Source of the DNA: Pseudomonas azadiae
Lineage (GTDB): Bacteria; Pseudomonadota; Gammaproteobacteria; Pseudomonadales; Pseudomonadaceae
NCBI RefSeq assembly: GCF_019145355.1
Contig: NZ_JAHSTY010000001.1
Span: 2,170,001-2,234,000 of the forward strand
DNA length: 64,000 nt
Reading direction: 5' to 3'
Below the pieces are notes generated by a model. It worked only from the letters and a program-made list of their open reading frames with translations. It made no database searches and was not told where the DNA came from. This document shows, piece after piece, positions 24,523 through 34,210 of the stretch. Each line of letters begins with the position of its first letter. Positions within the stretch are counted from its first letter, which is position 1. Made by a program: the position numbers and the translations under genes.

Positions 24523-26904
24523 TTACTCAAGCGAATAGGTGGATAGCTCACTACCATCGATGACACGAAATCCAGCAGCCTCAGCCTCCAAAGCCGCGCC
24601 AGAGGTCAACCGACTTGTCGTGATTATCATCCCACGGCTATTTTGATCCGAGTTGCGGTCCGCCTGGATAATTGAACCTATAAGCTCCCTCACCACATCA
24701 GGTCCTACAGGACGATTGGGCGCCCAGCATTTGCACTGCACAACCCAGGATGCACCGTCTTGGTCGACTGCAAAAAGGTCGACACCTCCATCGCCGTCGC
24801 GATTGGCAGATTGGTGAATAACTGACTTCCCTTCACGCTCAAGAAGTCGAGCACAAGCTTTCTCAAAATCAAACCATGCGGGCCTAGAACCCTCTGGAGC
24901 ACTGCTAATTGCCTCATAAATCATGCGAGAAGCTGACCTGCTTCTATAGATATTCACACGCTCAGAAAGACCACTCGCCCCCCTTTCATGCGGGCGGACG
25001 AACGTGAATCCTTGAGGGATAGATAGCCCGTACCGCTGAGCCAAAAAATGCTGTGTTGCTGATGCGCTTGCCGAGCGACGCACGTGGAACGCCACTTTAT
25101 GTTTTGCCCTGTGCTGTTTGGCAGCATCACTGACCGGAGGCTGATCATGCCGCATTTGGCTATAGCGCACTCTAGGTAAGTAGATGATGGTCTGGATCTT
25201 TCGCTTTCCCACTCGAGCACGATAAGGTTTGGTGTTGAAGACCTTTTCGCGCTGCTCTACCACAAGAAAATCTCGAACAATTGCTGAAGCAATTAGCTGC
25301 AAGCTTACCTCGGCATCTTCATTCCACTCGACCTCATCGTTTGCCGACTTTCGGACAAGATCGACATTGCTGATCGTCGGGTTGCCCTGGCCCAAACCGA
25401 TGGCGACGTGAAAATACCTTTCCTGCTCATCAAGAAAGTGGCAGGAAAACTCTCCGTCTTTTTCAAAGATCCTCATTGCGACAAATGAACCAAATTGGAT
25501 TTGTACCCTTGCCCCCCACGGAACTGACCACTGCCGTGACTCCTGAGCTTCGTACAGCAACTGCTGAGCGCGACAGAATGCGTCCTCAATCGAACCTTCG
25601 ATGCGGACCGACTCTAGCGCCTCATTCACAACGCTTGGTGCCGCGGGCAAATCTGTCGGCCCGAACCATTCACCCGCATCGAGCAGATCTCCGAACTGTA
25701 AGCCACTACGCCAGAGAGTATCCAAATCATCCCGTGGGCAACCTGAATCCAAGTTGATCGTGCAGAGCTCAAGTTCAGAATTCCCTATATTTTTTAACCA
25801 AGGCCTCTTGCGACCTAAATCAGTAATACGAGAATCGATAAGTGCAGCTTCCAGGCTTTGCTGCAAAGCTTCTGCCAACAAAAAATCGTTGAGGGTACGC
25901 ATTAGCCCCATGAAATTAGCAACGAACGCAAATATACCTTTCGGATCATTTAGCAGCTGAAATGCGGCCTCATGGGCTAGAGATGCGTCCGGTGTAGGGC
26001 CAACAACTGCCAACAACCATTTCCTAATGGATTGGTGTTGTTGCAGGAATGCTTCGACATTTTCCTCCTCAGAGCCGGGCAATACCCATCGGCCCTCGGC
26101 ATTCATCAACCAAGGGGATTCCCCATAAAGACTCCGCTCTTTGATTGCAAGCAGCAGACCCGCTGCGCGTGCTCGTTTATGATGGAAGTAACTCGCCCAG
26201 TCAGCGATTTTCTCATCAGCCTCCTCCAGATCACCCCGCCACGGCCCTCCTGTTCCTTGCAGCGTCAACCAACCATCAGATAAAGAATGCGGCCAAAGTG
26301 GGATTTCGTTATCCATATCCCTGTCGCCCCGCTCACCGGGATCAAAACGTTGACCGACAGCAGAGTGTGGGATGCCTGACGGCGGAAATGTCCACTGCCT
26401 CAATAACGGGGCGTTGGACGGAACCTGATGGCCTGACGGACCACGCATGCTAAACACGGCTTCGAACCAGCCGCTGTGGCTGCCTGTCGGGTGCGCCATG
26501 CAAACTCGAACTCGACCGACGTCGCGAATTGCCTGCACCACCGGATCCTCTGACGATCCCATCCATCGCACATGGGGTCTCGATTCCCTGAGCCCCATCG
26601 CTGTCAGGCTGAAGAAGCAAGATGGCGAAGTATTCCATCGCCACCCAAGAAGGCCAAACCTGCCAGATTCACGATAAATTGCTGGACGTTTGATGTCTCG
26701 CGTTATCAGCACAACCCATGGCACTCCATCCTCGGACAGCCCGGCAGGCCCAAAGTAAAGCTGTCCAATTGACGCGTACAGGAAAGGGGTCAACAGCTTG
26801 GCAAGAATATCCTTCGATATAGGCTGATATTTGGTGGGGGTACCAAACGCCATTGGAGCCTCTTCATTAAGAGCCTCAGCGCTTTCCTTGCTTACCGTCG
26901 GCAT
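24523..26904 (-). CDS. Large protein with C-terminal Mrr-type restriction endonuclease domain
   Basis: A protein of 793 residues with AGGAGATGAGGG before the ATG. The last 116 residues are a Mrr_cat-like nuclease: helix FDFEKACARLLEREGKSV, then GDGGVDLF (Asp709) and WVVQCKCW (Gln723-x-Lys725), then MIITTSRLTSGAALEAEAAGFRVIDG. The first 670 residues match nothing I recognise. They include a Trp-rich N-terminal region and a central helical part, and may sense a trigger or bind DNA. It is head-to-head with a second Mrr-like fusion and upstream of the peptidase gene, which suggests a multi-gene defence module. Confidence 0.75.
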   Translation of the reverse strand: MPTVSKESAEALNEEAPMAFGTPTKYQPISKDILAKLLTPFLYASIGQLYFGPAGLSEDGVPWVVLITRDIKRPAIYRESGRFGLLGWRWNTSPSCFFSLTAMGLRESRPHVRWMGSSEDPVVQAIRDVGRVRVCMAHPTGSHSGWFEAVFSMRGPSGHQVPSNAPLLRQWTFPPSGIPHSAVGQRFDPGERGDRDMDNEIPLWPHSLSDGWLTLQGTGGPWRGDLEEADEKIADWASYFHHKRARAAGLLLAIKERSLYGESPWLMNAEGRWVLPGSEEENVEAFLQQHQSIRKWLLAVVGPTPDASLAHEAAFQLLNDPKGIFAFVANFMGLMRTLNDFLLAEALQQSLEAALIDSRITDLGRKRPWLKNIGNSELELCTINLDSGCPRDDLDTLWRSGLQFGDLLDAGEWFGPTDLPAAPSVVNEALESVRIEGSIEDAFCRAQQLLYEAQESRQWSVPWGARVQIQFGSFVAMRIFEKDGEFSCHFLDEQERYFHVAIGLGQGNPTISNVDLVRKSANDEVEWNEDAEVSLQLIASAIVRDFLVVEQREKVFNTKPYRARVGKRKIQTIIYLPRVRYSQMRHDQPPVSDAAKQHRAKHKVAFHVRRSASASATQHFLAQRYGLSIPQGFTFVRPHERGASGLSERVNIYRSRSASRMIYEAISSAPEGSRPAWFDFEKACARLLEREGKSVIHQSANRDGDGGVDLFAVDQDGASWVVQCKCWAPNRPVGPDVVRELIGSIIQADRNSDQNSRGMIITTSRLTSGAALEAEAAGFRVIDGSELSTYSLE

Positions 26905-27298
26905 CCCTCATCTCCTAACAATTAAATGCTTGAGCTATTGAGTCTGCCATAGGGCGATGTGCATAAGAATTTACCGCGTGAAATTAACGACTATGCCGAA
27001 GCCACCTTGCGGTTGCCGCCCGCTGTTAGTTGCTCAATCTCCTCTCGGCGTCGGAACCCGAACACCACAAAATCACTGTTGATTCATCCAGTATTTATAG
27101 ATACCTTTGAAAGAGAGCGTTTGCACTCCAACCGAGCGACTGCCCGTCATAAATCACAAAGATCCCGACTCAAAACGCCGACGGCAGGAAGACAAGAGGT
27201 GGTCCAAAGGGTTGATACCGGGTAGCTCGGATCATCCACTGAAGCGAAGGTGGTTCGATAATCCCATCAGCTACATTCTGAAAAAATCAGGGGAATGG
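26905..27298. other. Divergent intergenic region between two nuclease genes
   Basis: About 390 bases separate two outward-facing Mrr-like genes and must contain both promoters. An in-frame ATG at 27107 could extend the rightward gene by 64 residues, but the added part is low-complexity and basic. No palindromic operator is obvious. Confidence 0.5.
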
Positions 27299-29188
27299 AT
27301 GAAGTACACAGACATTGATCTCGGAAATTTGCTAGCTGATCCAAGACTGGTAACCACAGACAACTTCGAGCCCAAGCTCGGCGAATTGCCTTGGAGGCAG
27401 ATGCACTGGGAAGACTTTCAAAAGCTGTGCGCTCGATTGATCCAGCGTCAGCATCTCGGAAGCGGCACTCAGGTGTTCCAGTATGGAAAAACTGGCCAGG
27501 AGCAAGACGGAATCGACATCATTTGGAAAACGACAGGAGAGAGTAAATACAGCGTCGCGGAAGTAAAGCATTGGGAAACCGTTAAGCCATCAAACATTCA
27601 AAAATGGCTAAAAGCATTTCTGAAGGGCGAGCGGGCAACTGACTCTCGCATTTGGATCCTCTGCCTATCAGTTGATGTTGAACATAACAATAAGCTACTG
27701 ATGGCTTGGGACGCCGCGAAAACTGAGCTTGAGTCACATGACATTCAAGCACTGGTTTGGGACCGAGGAGTTATTGAAGAGCTTTTGCGGGGCAGCCCTG
27801 AGCTTGTGGAGCGGTTTTTTTCTAAAGAAATTCGCGACCGCTTTTGCCACACCCTCAGTATGCCGACCGAAGAGCCACGGCTCTTTCGTCGTACCTACAT
27901 AGGCCAATATGATTCGCGTTTCACTGCAGAAAACGAAAGCGTCAGAATGGAAGTTATTCTGCCCAATCGTAGTTCTCCCCGCGCGTCTGCCATTCTGTCG
28001 TTTGCTCGGTCCAATTTAGAAGGCGTGTCACTTGCTATCGACGGAAAGGACCTTGTGCGGTGGCTGCAATGGGCGGGACATCCTCACGACCCCCTGAGTG
28101 GCCCCTTCACGCTCCCGTTGAGCGACCCAGATCGGTTTCTTCTGACAACGCCAAAATTTCAGCTGAGCTTGGATAGCTCTGAGTTCGAACATCTGGACTG
28201 GTGTCTGCGACATGCATGGACTCATTACCTTTCCGCAATCCAGGCACTGGAAAACGATTGGAGATGTCTTCGGTTCAAGAGGCTAAGTGAATCATCCCAA
28301 CCAGTGCATGCGCTTGTCAGCCTGCCACGGACTCTTTGGCGCGTGATGATGGATTATGTCAGCGAGCACGATTACGCCAAAGGTGAGTCTGGTGAGCACA
28401 TTTTCGATGCATCCAATAGCGTCCTGAAGGTATTTTCACCGAATACCACCACTGCGCTGGATGCTGGATATCATCTGATTTCATATGCATATGATGACGG
28501 TGGCCCAACCGGCCGTTATGAGCCCAACATTAGTATCTGTTGGAACCCCAATAATCTGCGCGAGCTTTCCAGCCACTGGGGTCCAAGAGGGCAATGGGAT
28601 GCTGAATTTACCCATGATTGGCTGAGATCGACACTCCTACCTAACGTTAGGGACTGGTATCGACGCAAAACCCAGCAGAATCTATCCTGGTTGAGCAACC
28701 CGGTTGAGAAGCTAACGGGCAACGTCCCTGGTTTAGTCACTGAAGATCATGTCTTTTCGCTAGCTCGGCTCAGCGTGCGGCAGATCGCTGAAGCAATGAC
28801 TGTCGAAGAGTTAAACAGCTGCCTACATGCAATGCAGTTGCATTTCAGCTGCCTTAGTACTGCGGCTGATCTTGAGCAGGACCTGCTGAAGAGTGTGTTG
28901 CGCTGCGTTCAACATTTGGCTTACCGCCTCCCTGAGCAGCACCACAACTACATCCGAGGCAACCTTCAACTGGATCAAGGGCCACTGGTAAACAGTCTCG
29001 TCGAGCTGATAGCGGCCAGCAATACACGTTCGACCAATTGCACAATGTTGGAAATGGCGCTTCGGTCGTTGATCTGCTGCTGTGAAACCATAAACGGGAT
29101 CGACAATGACTTGAAGTGGACTAAACAGATGCTTGAGCCGGTCTGGGCGAGGATGCGCGAAGACCTGTTGTGCGAAATGTTTTCCTGA
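27299..29188 (+). CDS. Protein with N-terminal Mrr-like nuclease domain and unknown C-terminal region
   Basis: A protein of 629 residues from the ATG after AGGGGA. The nuclease core is near the N-terminus: WEDFQKLCARLIQR, then GQEQDGIDIIWKTTG (Asp73) and YSVAEVKHWE (Glu88-x-Lys90), then RIWILCLSVDVEHNN. The domain order is opposite to the neighbouring 793-residue protein. The remaining 450 residues lack a P-loop or known motif; there is a Trp/Tyr-rich middle and a helical C-terminus. It could recognise foreign DNA or a phage protein and cut DNA, but this is inference from the catalytic motif and the location. Confidence 0.72.
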   Translation: MKYTDIDLGNLLADPRLVTTDNFEPKLGELPWRQMHWEDFQKLCARLIQRQHLGSGTQVFQYGKTGQEQDGIDIIWKTTGESKYSVAEVKHWETVKPSNIQKWLKAFLKGERATDSRIWILCLSVDVEHNNKLLMAWDAAKTELESHDIQALVWDRGVIEELLRGSPELVERFFSKEIRDRFCHTLSMPTEEPRLFRRTYIGQYDSRFTAENESVRMEVILPNRSSPRASAILSFARSNLEGVSLAIDGKDLVRWLQWAGHPHDPLSGPFTLPLSDPDRFLLTTPKFQLSLDSSEFEHLDWCLRHAWTHYLSAIQALENDWRCLRFKRLSESSQPVHALVSLPRTLWRVMMDYVSEHDYAKGESGEHIFDASNSVLKVFSPNTTTALDAGYHLISYAYDDGGPTGRYEPNISICWNPNNLRELSSHWGPRGQWDAEFTHDWLRSTLLPNVRDWYRRKTQQNLSWLSNPVEKLTGNVPGLVTEDHVFSLARLSVRQIAEAMTVEELNSCLHAMQLHFSCLSTAADLEQDLLKSVLRCVQHLAYRLPEQHHNYIRGNLQLDQGPLVNSLVELIAASNTRSTNCTMLEMALRSLICCCETINGIDNDLKWTKQMLEPVWARMREDLLCEMFS

Positions 29189-29381
29189 AATCCCAGCTAG
29201 GTTTGGAACAATGGCTTCTGGTCGAAACGGCCAGGAGCCACTGATTAATGCTGGTCACGGATTTTGCTTGCTGAAAAGAGTTGGCCTAGATGCACTGTTC
29301 TCTCAGAAGGAATAGCCTTGTGCCAGCTCAAGCTCCCGACACATGCTAGTGAAGTCACCACCTAAAGGAGCTACCTTACCG

Positions 29382-29567
29382 ATGTCAGCATTCTCAGCAA
29401 CACCAACCATGTGGCAGCGTTTTCGATGCCGCCGTCTAGGGCAGCATACTTGGCACCATTCTCACGACGTGGGCGGCGATATGAACCCGCGCGCGATCTG
29501 GGTCTGCATCGTTTGCGCTCTAGAAGAAGAGCAGAAAATCTATGACGGGTATCCGCCATCGCGATAA
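29382..29567 (+). CDS. Possible small Cys/His protein
   Basis: A protein of 61 residues with AAAGGAGC about ten bases upstream of the ATG. It carries FRCRRLGQHTWHH and WVCIVCALEEE, a Cys-x2-Cys pair plus His residues that could bind zinc. No family is recognised, and a competing frame on the other strand is less protein-like. Confidence 0.4.
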   Translation: MSAFSATPTMWQRFRCRRLGQHTWHHSHDVGGDMNPRAIWVCIVCALEEEQKIYDGYPPSR

Positions 29568-29637
29568 TGAAGACGGCGGCAATGAAAGCCCGGCCTCAAC
29601 CCCTAGCCTCATGGTACGTGTCTGAACTTGAATCGAC

Positions 29638-29892
29638 GTGCTTTTCGCATGTGACACAGGCCTTTCAGGGGCGTTCAAGCAAGGCCCCTCAGCGGTGCTT
29701 GAGATACTGAAAACACAATATGGCGAGGGCTGCGAGGCATCTGTGCACTCTTTGCACTACTTTAGTTCTATCGGTGGATACAGCTTTATACGAGACGGGA
29801 AACAGTCTTTCATTCCGAATACAAAAACTCCACCGAGTTCTACTGAGCTCGCCGTTTTGGGTGCTTCTATGAAAGCCAAATTTCCAATATAG
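29638..29892 (+). CDS. Doubtful small hypothetical protein
   Basis: An 84-residue frame with a GTG start and no clear ribosome-binding site. The composition is protein-like (GPSAVLEILKTQYGEGCEASVHSLHYF), but there is no recognisable motif. It may be the remnant of a longer gene. Confidence 0.28.
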   Translation: MLFACDTGLSGAFKQGPSAVLEILKTQYGEGCEASVHSLHYFSSIGGYSFIRDGKQSFIPNTKTPPSSTELAVLGASMKAKFPI

Positions 29893-29963
29893 AGATCAGC
29901 TATCAACCGCCAGCGCGGGCGCTGGTGAATTGCCCCAGCGCCGTGGGGTGTGGATAGGGGCAA

Positions 29964-30362
29964 TCAGGGCCGAGCGGGCTTGGCATACTGCTTCAGCAAA
30001 AGCATGCTTCTAGCATCCATGCGGATTTTCTCCAGACCAATATTGGCCTGCTGGATCTGACGCCTGTCCCAAGTGCCACCTTCACTCCAAAATCTGCTTT
30101 TGATACTAAAGCGACTGGCCAAATTTTGATCGTAGCGACGAATCACGTTTGCGACATGATCCCACTTTTCCGCAAGCGCTAATTGATCGGCGCGTGAGGA
30201 GGGACTCCCAGATTCGAGGTTCGCGAAATAGGTTTCGGTCGCGAAGTATGCAGTCCCTAACGCATTCAAAACCCGTTCAACGTGCTCTTGCTCTCGTGCC
30301 CGCTTGGCATCAAGGATCGGGATCATCGTGGTGATGATTCCCAGAAGTGCATCCCATCCCAT
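29964..30362 (-). CDS. Hypothetical protein with N-terminal hydrophobic helix
   Basis: A protein of 132 residues from MGWDALLGIITTMIPILDAKR; GAGGAA lies seven bases upstream. The first 17 residues could be a membrane anchor or a buried helix. The rest is helical and charged (REQEHVERVLNALGTAYFATETYFANLES; LALAEKWDHVANVIRRYD), coiled-coil-like. A longer form starting 29 codons earlier would add a second hydrophobic segment. The function is unknown. It is divergent from the 257-residue gene. Confidence 0.55.
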   Translation of the reverse strand: MGWDALLGIITTMIPILDAKRAREQEHVERVLNALGTAYFATETYFANLESGSPSSRADQLALAEKWDHVANVIRRYDQNLASRFSIKSRFWSEGGTWDRRQIQQANIGLEKIRMDARSMLLLKQYAKPARP

Positions 30363-30606
30363 TTTACATTCCTCGACTGAAGGCACAGGTCTTTCCGGCA
30401 CCTTGGGCTGATAGCGGAAAAACGCATAGCTCAAGAATCCAACAATCATAAGCGTGTCAGCGCGCGACGCCGCACCACATTGGTCGAGCCTCGCCCCTTA
30501 CAAAGGTTAGACGGAACGTACAGCAGCGCTTAGAAAACATGTTGCGCGAGGCCTCACCAGAGGTAATTCTAAATCATGGATCTGCCATCTGGATGAGTAT
30601 CGCATC

Positions 30607-31380
30607 ATGCCTAGCGCTCAAGTTTTGTTTCAAATGTGGGAACCGTATAGGCAGTCGCTGATAGGCCAGCACAACTTCTACGTAGAGCAGGCACGTAACC
30701 GACTCCTAAGCCAATTTGCAAATATGGAGCAAGATGCCGACACCGCTGCGGACGAGTGGCTGAATGAGCGCTCAAAGCATTTCGACCCTGATAGAGATGA
30801 TGTTGGCTCCATTTACGAAGCGTCCGGGGACGAAGGTATCGAGTTTTATCTTCTTCTGGACAAGATGCGGATGCAAACGCGACTGAGCGTCGTCGCCGGA
30901 ATGTTCCACGCCTGGGACAAGAAGCTTAGAGGGTGGATCACGGACGAAATGCGGCACTGGCATCGCGGCCCCAGCGCAGCAGCCAAGGTATGGTCTGCTG
31001 ACTTCCCGTCGATTATGTCTCTCCTGGAGGGCTTAGGATGGCCGCTGAACAGCCACACATATTTGCAGACCTTGGACGGCTGTCGGTGTCTCGTGAACGT
31101 CTACAAGCACGGTGACGGAAAATCGCTCGCGGACCTGAAGCAGCGATTCCCTGAATATTTAGCTGATCCGATACAGTCAGTACACGGCTTACCCGCTACC
31201 GATCTAGAGTGGCTGGATCACACGCATTTGAGCGTGACCGACGATCAGATACAAAGCATATCTGACGCCATCGTAGCGTTCTGGAAAGACGTTCCCGCGA
31301 ACATCCTCAATGGGGATGATCTTAGCCCGCCAAAGTGGTTCATGAACGCCTTGCAGCAAGACAACAACCCAAATACCTGA
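30607..31380 (+). CDS. Hypothetical all-helical protein, island cargo
   Basis: A protein of 257 residues with a weak ribosome-binding site. It is largely helical, with an acidic N-terminal half (NMEQDADTAADEWLNERSKHFDPDRDD) and the segment CRCLVNVYKHGDGKSLADL, whose N-x-x-KHG pattern resembles some HEPN-like or AbiV-like helical proteins. That resemblance is too weak for a call. No membrane segment or catalytic motif is certain. Confidence 0.55.
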   Translation: MPSAQVLFQMWEPYRQSLIGQHNFYVEQARNRLLSQFANMEQDADTAADEWLNERSKHFDPDRDDVGSIYEASGDEGIEFYLLLDKMRMQTRLSVVAGMFHAWDKKLRGWITDEMRHWHRGPSAAAKVWSADFPSIMSLLEGLGWPLNSHTYLQTLDGCRCLVNVYKHGDGKSLADLKQRFPEYLADPIQSVHGLPATDLEWLDHTHLSVTDDQIQSISDAIVAFWKDVPANILNGDDLSPPKWFMNALQQDNNPNT

Positions 31381-31703
31381 GGGAATGCTCCGCCTAGGAA
31401 ATGCGTTCGAATTCAATCAAGCCACGGGTATGCCAAAGCGCGTGTGCTAGTAAGCGCTCACAACGCCTAGGCGCTCAGCTATACAGGATGAAAAAGGCCA
31501 CCACGTGGCGGCGTCCGTCAGAAGCACTTGCGGGATTACTCAAACCCTCAGGAAATGCCTATTGTGACATTTTCGACAAAAATGAATTTTTAAGGCGCTG
31601 CATGCCTTGATTTCCGGGCACTTCTTGAGGAATCAAGAAATATCGGATCACACTTGTTTACAAGTAGTATAAATAGCGCTGTGTGACATCTCAGGTAACC
31701 ATC
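31381..31703. promoter_or_regulatory. Leader of the nuclease/HTH gene, duplicated at 44.9 kb
   Basis: It contains the palindrome cttgtttacaag (31653-31664) followed by the 22-base block gtataaatagcgctgtgtgaca (31667-31688), which holds a good TATAAAT -10 element. The palindrome and the block recur exactly at 44981-44992 and 45001-45022. Further upstream, attgtgacatttt is also shared. This looks like a conserved operator-promoter. Confidence 0.65.
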
Positions 31704-33395
31704 ATGAACGACAGCCCAATCGCGGACATCCTCAAGCGCGAAGGACCAATGTTGAGCAGTGACTTATCGAAACTGCTGGAGCAGAGGTACGGCTTGAATC
31801 CAACAGCTGCCCGAAAACGCGTCGAGCGTGGTTGTGATGGGGTGAATAAGCTGAGCCAAATCGTCTTCCCTCATCGTGCTCGGTTCGTCTATCTGGAACA
31901 AAGCTACGGATCCCAGCATTTCTTCCACAACCTAATGGAAGCTCTGAAGAAAACGCGGAGTGCGTATTATCTGGCGTTGAGGGCACTTGAGCTGCGGGAC
32001 AACGTGATGCCGCGGGCACATTTCCTAATCGCGTGCGGAGCTCCCATAGCGCAGAAAAAACACATTTCAGCGGAAAGCCTGCTCGAACGACTGATCAAAG
32101 CAGCCTTGGTGAAGGAAGTTGACCTTCCAGGTGGACAGATTTCCGTCATGCGATGCGACAGGGAGCAAATGTCAGATATTCCATCAATGTGGGGAAAAAT
32201 GAAAAGCCGCCTGATCGCAGAGAAGGTCACGCTTCTGGCTGTCAAAGATTGGGCAAGAAACCTTGGGATGGTGAGCTATGAGTCGGTGGAGACCAGGGAG
32301 GATGAGGGTCGCGATACGTTGCCTAAAGTCGGCACCTTCAACTGGGACCTGGCTGGGCCCTCCTACCTACATCCAATGCGGACCTATTCAAGCACAGTCT
32401 TGAAGCCTGGCTTCTTCGTTTGCGATATAGCCCTGAATGGCTGGATCTCTCCAGACGACATAGGCGCTTTCCTGCACAAATGCACCACCCTTCGTAGCTT
32501 ACCGAAAGTCGGCAAATGCCTTCAGGTGTTTGTGGCTGAGGCTTATCAAACCGAGGCATTTGCCCTGCTCAAAGGCGAGGGAGTCATCCCGGCTACGACT
32601 GAAAGCCTCTTTGGCCATGACGTAGCCGTTGCATTAAAAAACCTGTGCAACGTTTTGAACGACACCGCCAAGCTTACAGAGAGCCCCGCTGCGTTGGATA
32701 AAATCTTCAACGACCTATCACGAATAGAGGGTGCGTCCTATTCATTACGTGGAAGCCTTTTTGAATTCGCAGTGGCTCAAATTTGTAGGTCCACGTTCGC
32801 AGGATACGATCAAGAGATGAATCGGATCGTGAAGGACCCGATGGGAAAACAGGCCGAAATTGACGTGCTTGCGGTACGCAAAAATCATGAAGTCATTTTC
32901 ATCGAGTGCAAGGGTATTCACCCGGCAAGCACCCTTGACGACGACGAGGTTATCAAATGGCTGGATAAGCGAATTCCTATCCTAAGAGGGGCCGCAAAAA
33001 GTCATTCGGATTGGGCAGCACTGACTCAGCGCTATGAGCTGTGGACGAGCGGTAGATTTTCCGAGAAAGCACTAGCCCTTGTGAGCGCTAGACAGGAAAA
33101 GAGCAGCAAGCTCGTGATCCAGCTGCGTGACGCTGAATACGTTCTGGACGAAGCAAAAGCGAGTAAGGAGGCGGGTCTTCTGAAGACGTATGAGCAGCAT
33201 TTCGTGAAGCACCCTATGCAAGAATTCGAGGCTGAGAAGAGGCGGCAAAAGCGTAGGGAAGACCGAGCTGTGAAGCGCCGCATAGCAGTCCCAATCGCGC
33301 CACCACCACTAACGCCGTTGCACACATTGGGTGAGATCGTAGTAGGAGACTCAGTGAGCACCGAACTCCAGGGAGAGCTGCGCATCGTGCCTTGA
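31704..33395 (+). CDS. PD-(D/E)XK nuclease-like protein with N-terminal winged-helix region
   Basis: A protein of 563 residues from the ATG after AGGTAA. The first 60 residues (SPIADILKREGPMLSSDLSKLLEQRYGLNPTAARKRVERG) read as a winged helix. A nuclease core lies near residues 350-405: SLFEFAVAQI (Glu354), AEIDVLAV (Asp387) and VIFIECKG (Glu401-x-Lys403), matching Mrr/NERD-like enzymes. The C-terminal 60 residues are very basic and may be a DNA-binding tail. A truncated copy of its leader and first 20 or so codons exists 13 kb away. It is probably a nuclease effector; the partner is unknown. Confidence 0.7.
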   Translation: MNDSPIADILKREGPMLSSDLSKLLEQRYGLNPTAARKRVERGCDGVNKLSQIVFPHRARFVYLEQSYGSQHFFHNLMEALKKTRSAYYLALRALELRDNVMPRAHFLIACGAPIAQKKHISAESLLERLIKAALVKEVDLPGGQISVMRCDREQMSDIPSMWGKMKSRLIAEKVTLLAVKDWARNLGMVSYESVETREDEGRDTLPKVGTFNWDLAGPSYLHPMRTYSSTVLKPGFFVCDIALNGWISPDDIGAFLHKCTTLRSLPKVGKCLQVFVAEAYQTEAFALLKGEGVIPATTESLFGHDVAVALKNLCNVLNDTAKLTESPAALDKIFNDLSRIEGASYSLRGSLFEFAVAQICRSTFAGYDQEMNRIVKDPMGKQAEIDVLAVRKNHEVIFIECKGIHPASTLDDDEVIKWLDKRIPILRGAAKSHSDWAALTQRYELWTSGRFSEKALALVSARQEKSSKLVIQLRDAEYVLDEAKASKEAGLLKTYEQHFVKHPMQEFEAEKRRQKRREDRAVKRRIAVPIAPPPLTPLHTLGEIVVGDSVSTELQGELRIVP

Positions 33396-33678
33396 GGCGT
33401 CCAGCCGATGCCAGCAGACTAATGCCGGGCACGGATAGTGTCTTTGTAAGCGTTCCCCCAACTCACCTTGCGTGGTTGGGGTATTGCGCAGACTCGCCCA
33501 TCCAATTGCATTCGACCTGACCAGCCATTTGCATGGGATTGACCACCACATTTCATGACCTTGACCGGCAGAGAACGACTGTGGATTCAAACGGTGGATG
33601 TAACAATAGCCAGCCTACGCTCCGTCCTGGAGCCTGTATGCTGAAAGCAAAAGTCAGAGCCGTGTGTAGGAGTCAGCG
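33396..33678. other. Gap with a cassette-like hairpin
   Basis: ccccaac-tcaccttgcgtg-gttgggg at about 33455-33480 forms a hairpin. A related caccttgcgtggtt block recurs at about 34043-34056 on the other side of the 103-residue gene, and gatagtgtc precedes both. No gene is supported here. Confidence 0.5.
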
Positions 33679-33990
33679 ATGAAAATAACCGGAAGAGTCG
33701 AAGTCGAGACCGTCACGGACGTCGTGTGCGATGTATGCCGTTGCTCCACCCGCTTGAATACTGGTGGGCATCAGTTCGGCACCCTACAAGCACACTGGGG
33801 CTATGGCACTGCCCATGACGGGGAGCGCTATGAACTGCACCTGTGTGAGGAATGCTTCTTCCGAACGTTGGCTTACCTCAAGCAGGAGCGGCGAACTCAA
33901 CATCTGCTCAGCGAGGATGGCCAGGATCTCACCGATAATCTCGGTCTGGTCGAGAAGGATGATTATTTTGGTGACGCTGGGAGCCGATAG
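33679..33990 (+). CDS. Small zinc-ribbon-like hypothetical protein
   Basis: A protein of 103 residues after TAGGAGTCAGCG. CDVCRC near residue 17 and CEEC near residue 59 form two Cys-x2-Cys knuckles, with a His-containing loop between (GGHQFGTLQAHWGYGTAHDGERYELHLCEEC). This fits a treble-clef or zinc-ribbon fold. The C-terminal 40 residues are acidic. It is flanked by imperfect direct repeats, as if carried as a unit. The function is unknown. Confidence 0.65.
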   Translation: MKITGRVEVETVTDVVCDVCRCSTRLNTGGHQFGTLQAHWGYGTAHDGERYELHLCEECFFRTLAYLKQERRTQHLLSEDGQDLTDNLGLVEKDDYFGDAGSR

Positions 33991-34080
33991 ATAGTGTCCG
34001 CAAATCGCAAGCGGTCGGATACGAAGTAGCGTTTGCCCAGCACACCTTGCGTGGTTACGCCAAGCCTCCATAGGACGCTT

Positions 34081-34189
34081 CGCATAATGAGCCTGACGTT
34101 ATAGTACTTGCCGCCCGAACGGGCAGAATTCGGCGCCGGGAAAATTGCGAAGCCCCGGCGCTGGATTTATCCATAACGTCTATTATGCG
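34081..34189. repeat. Nested palindromic element of about 110 bp
   Basis: The outer arms cgcataat...gacgttat and ataacgtc..attatgcg are complementary with a small bulge. Inside are a gcccg-aa-cgggc hairpin and the arms gcgccggg / cccggcgc. Folded, it would form a multi-branched cruciform. There is no transposase; it could be a MITE-like element or a recombination site. Confidence 0.65.
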
Positions 34190-34210
34190 AGGCCATCATT
34201 TACACTGCTT

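Noticed and set aside
34081..34189. Integron attC site
   Set aside because: The GTTAT and ATAAC ends are in the wrong order for attC and no integrase gene of the integron type is present.
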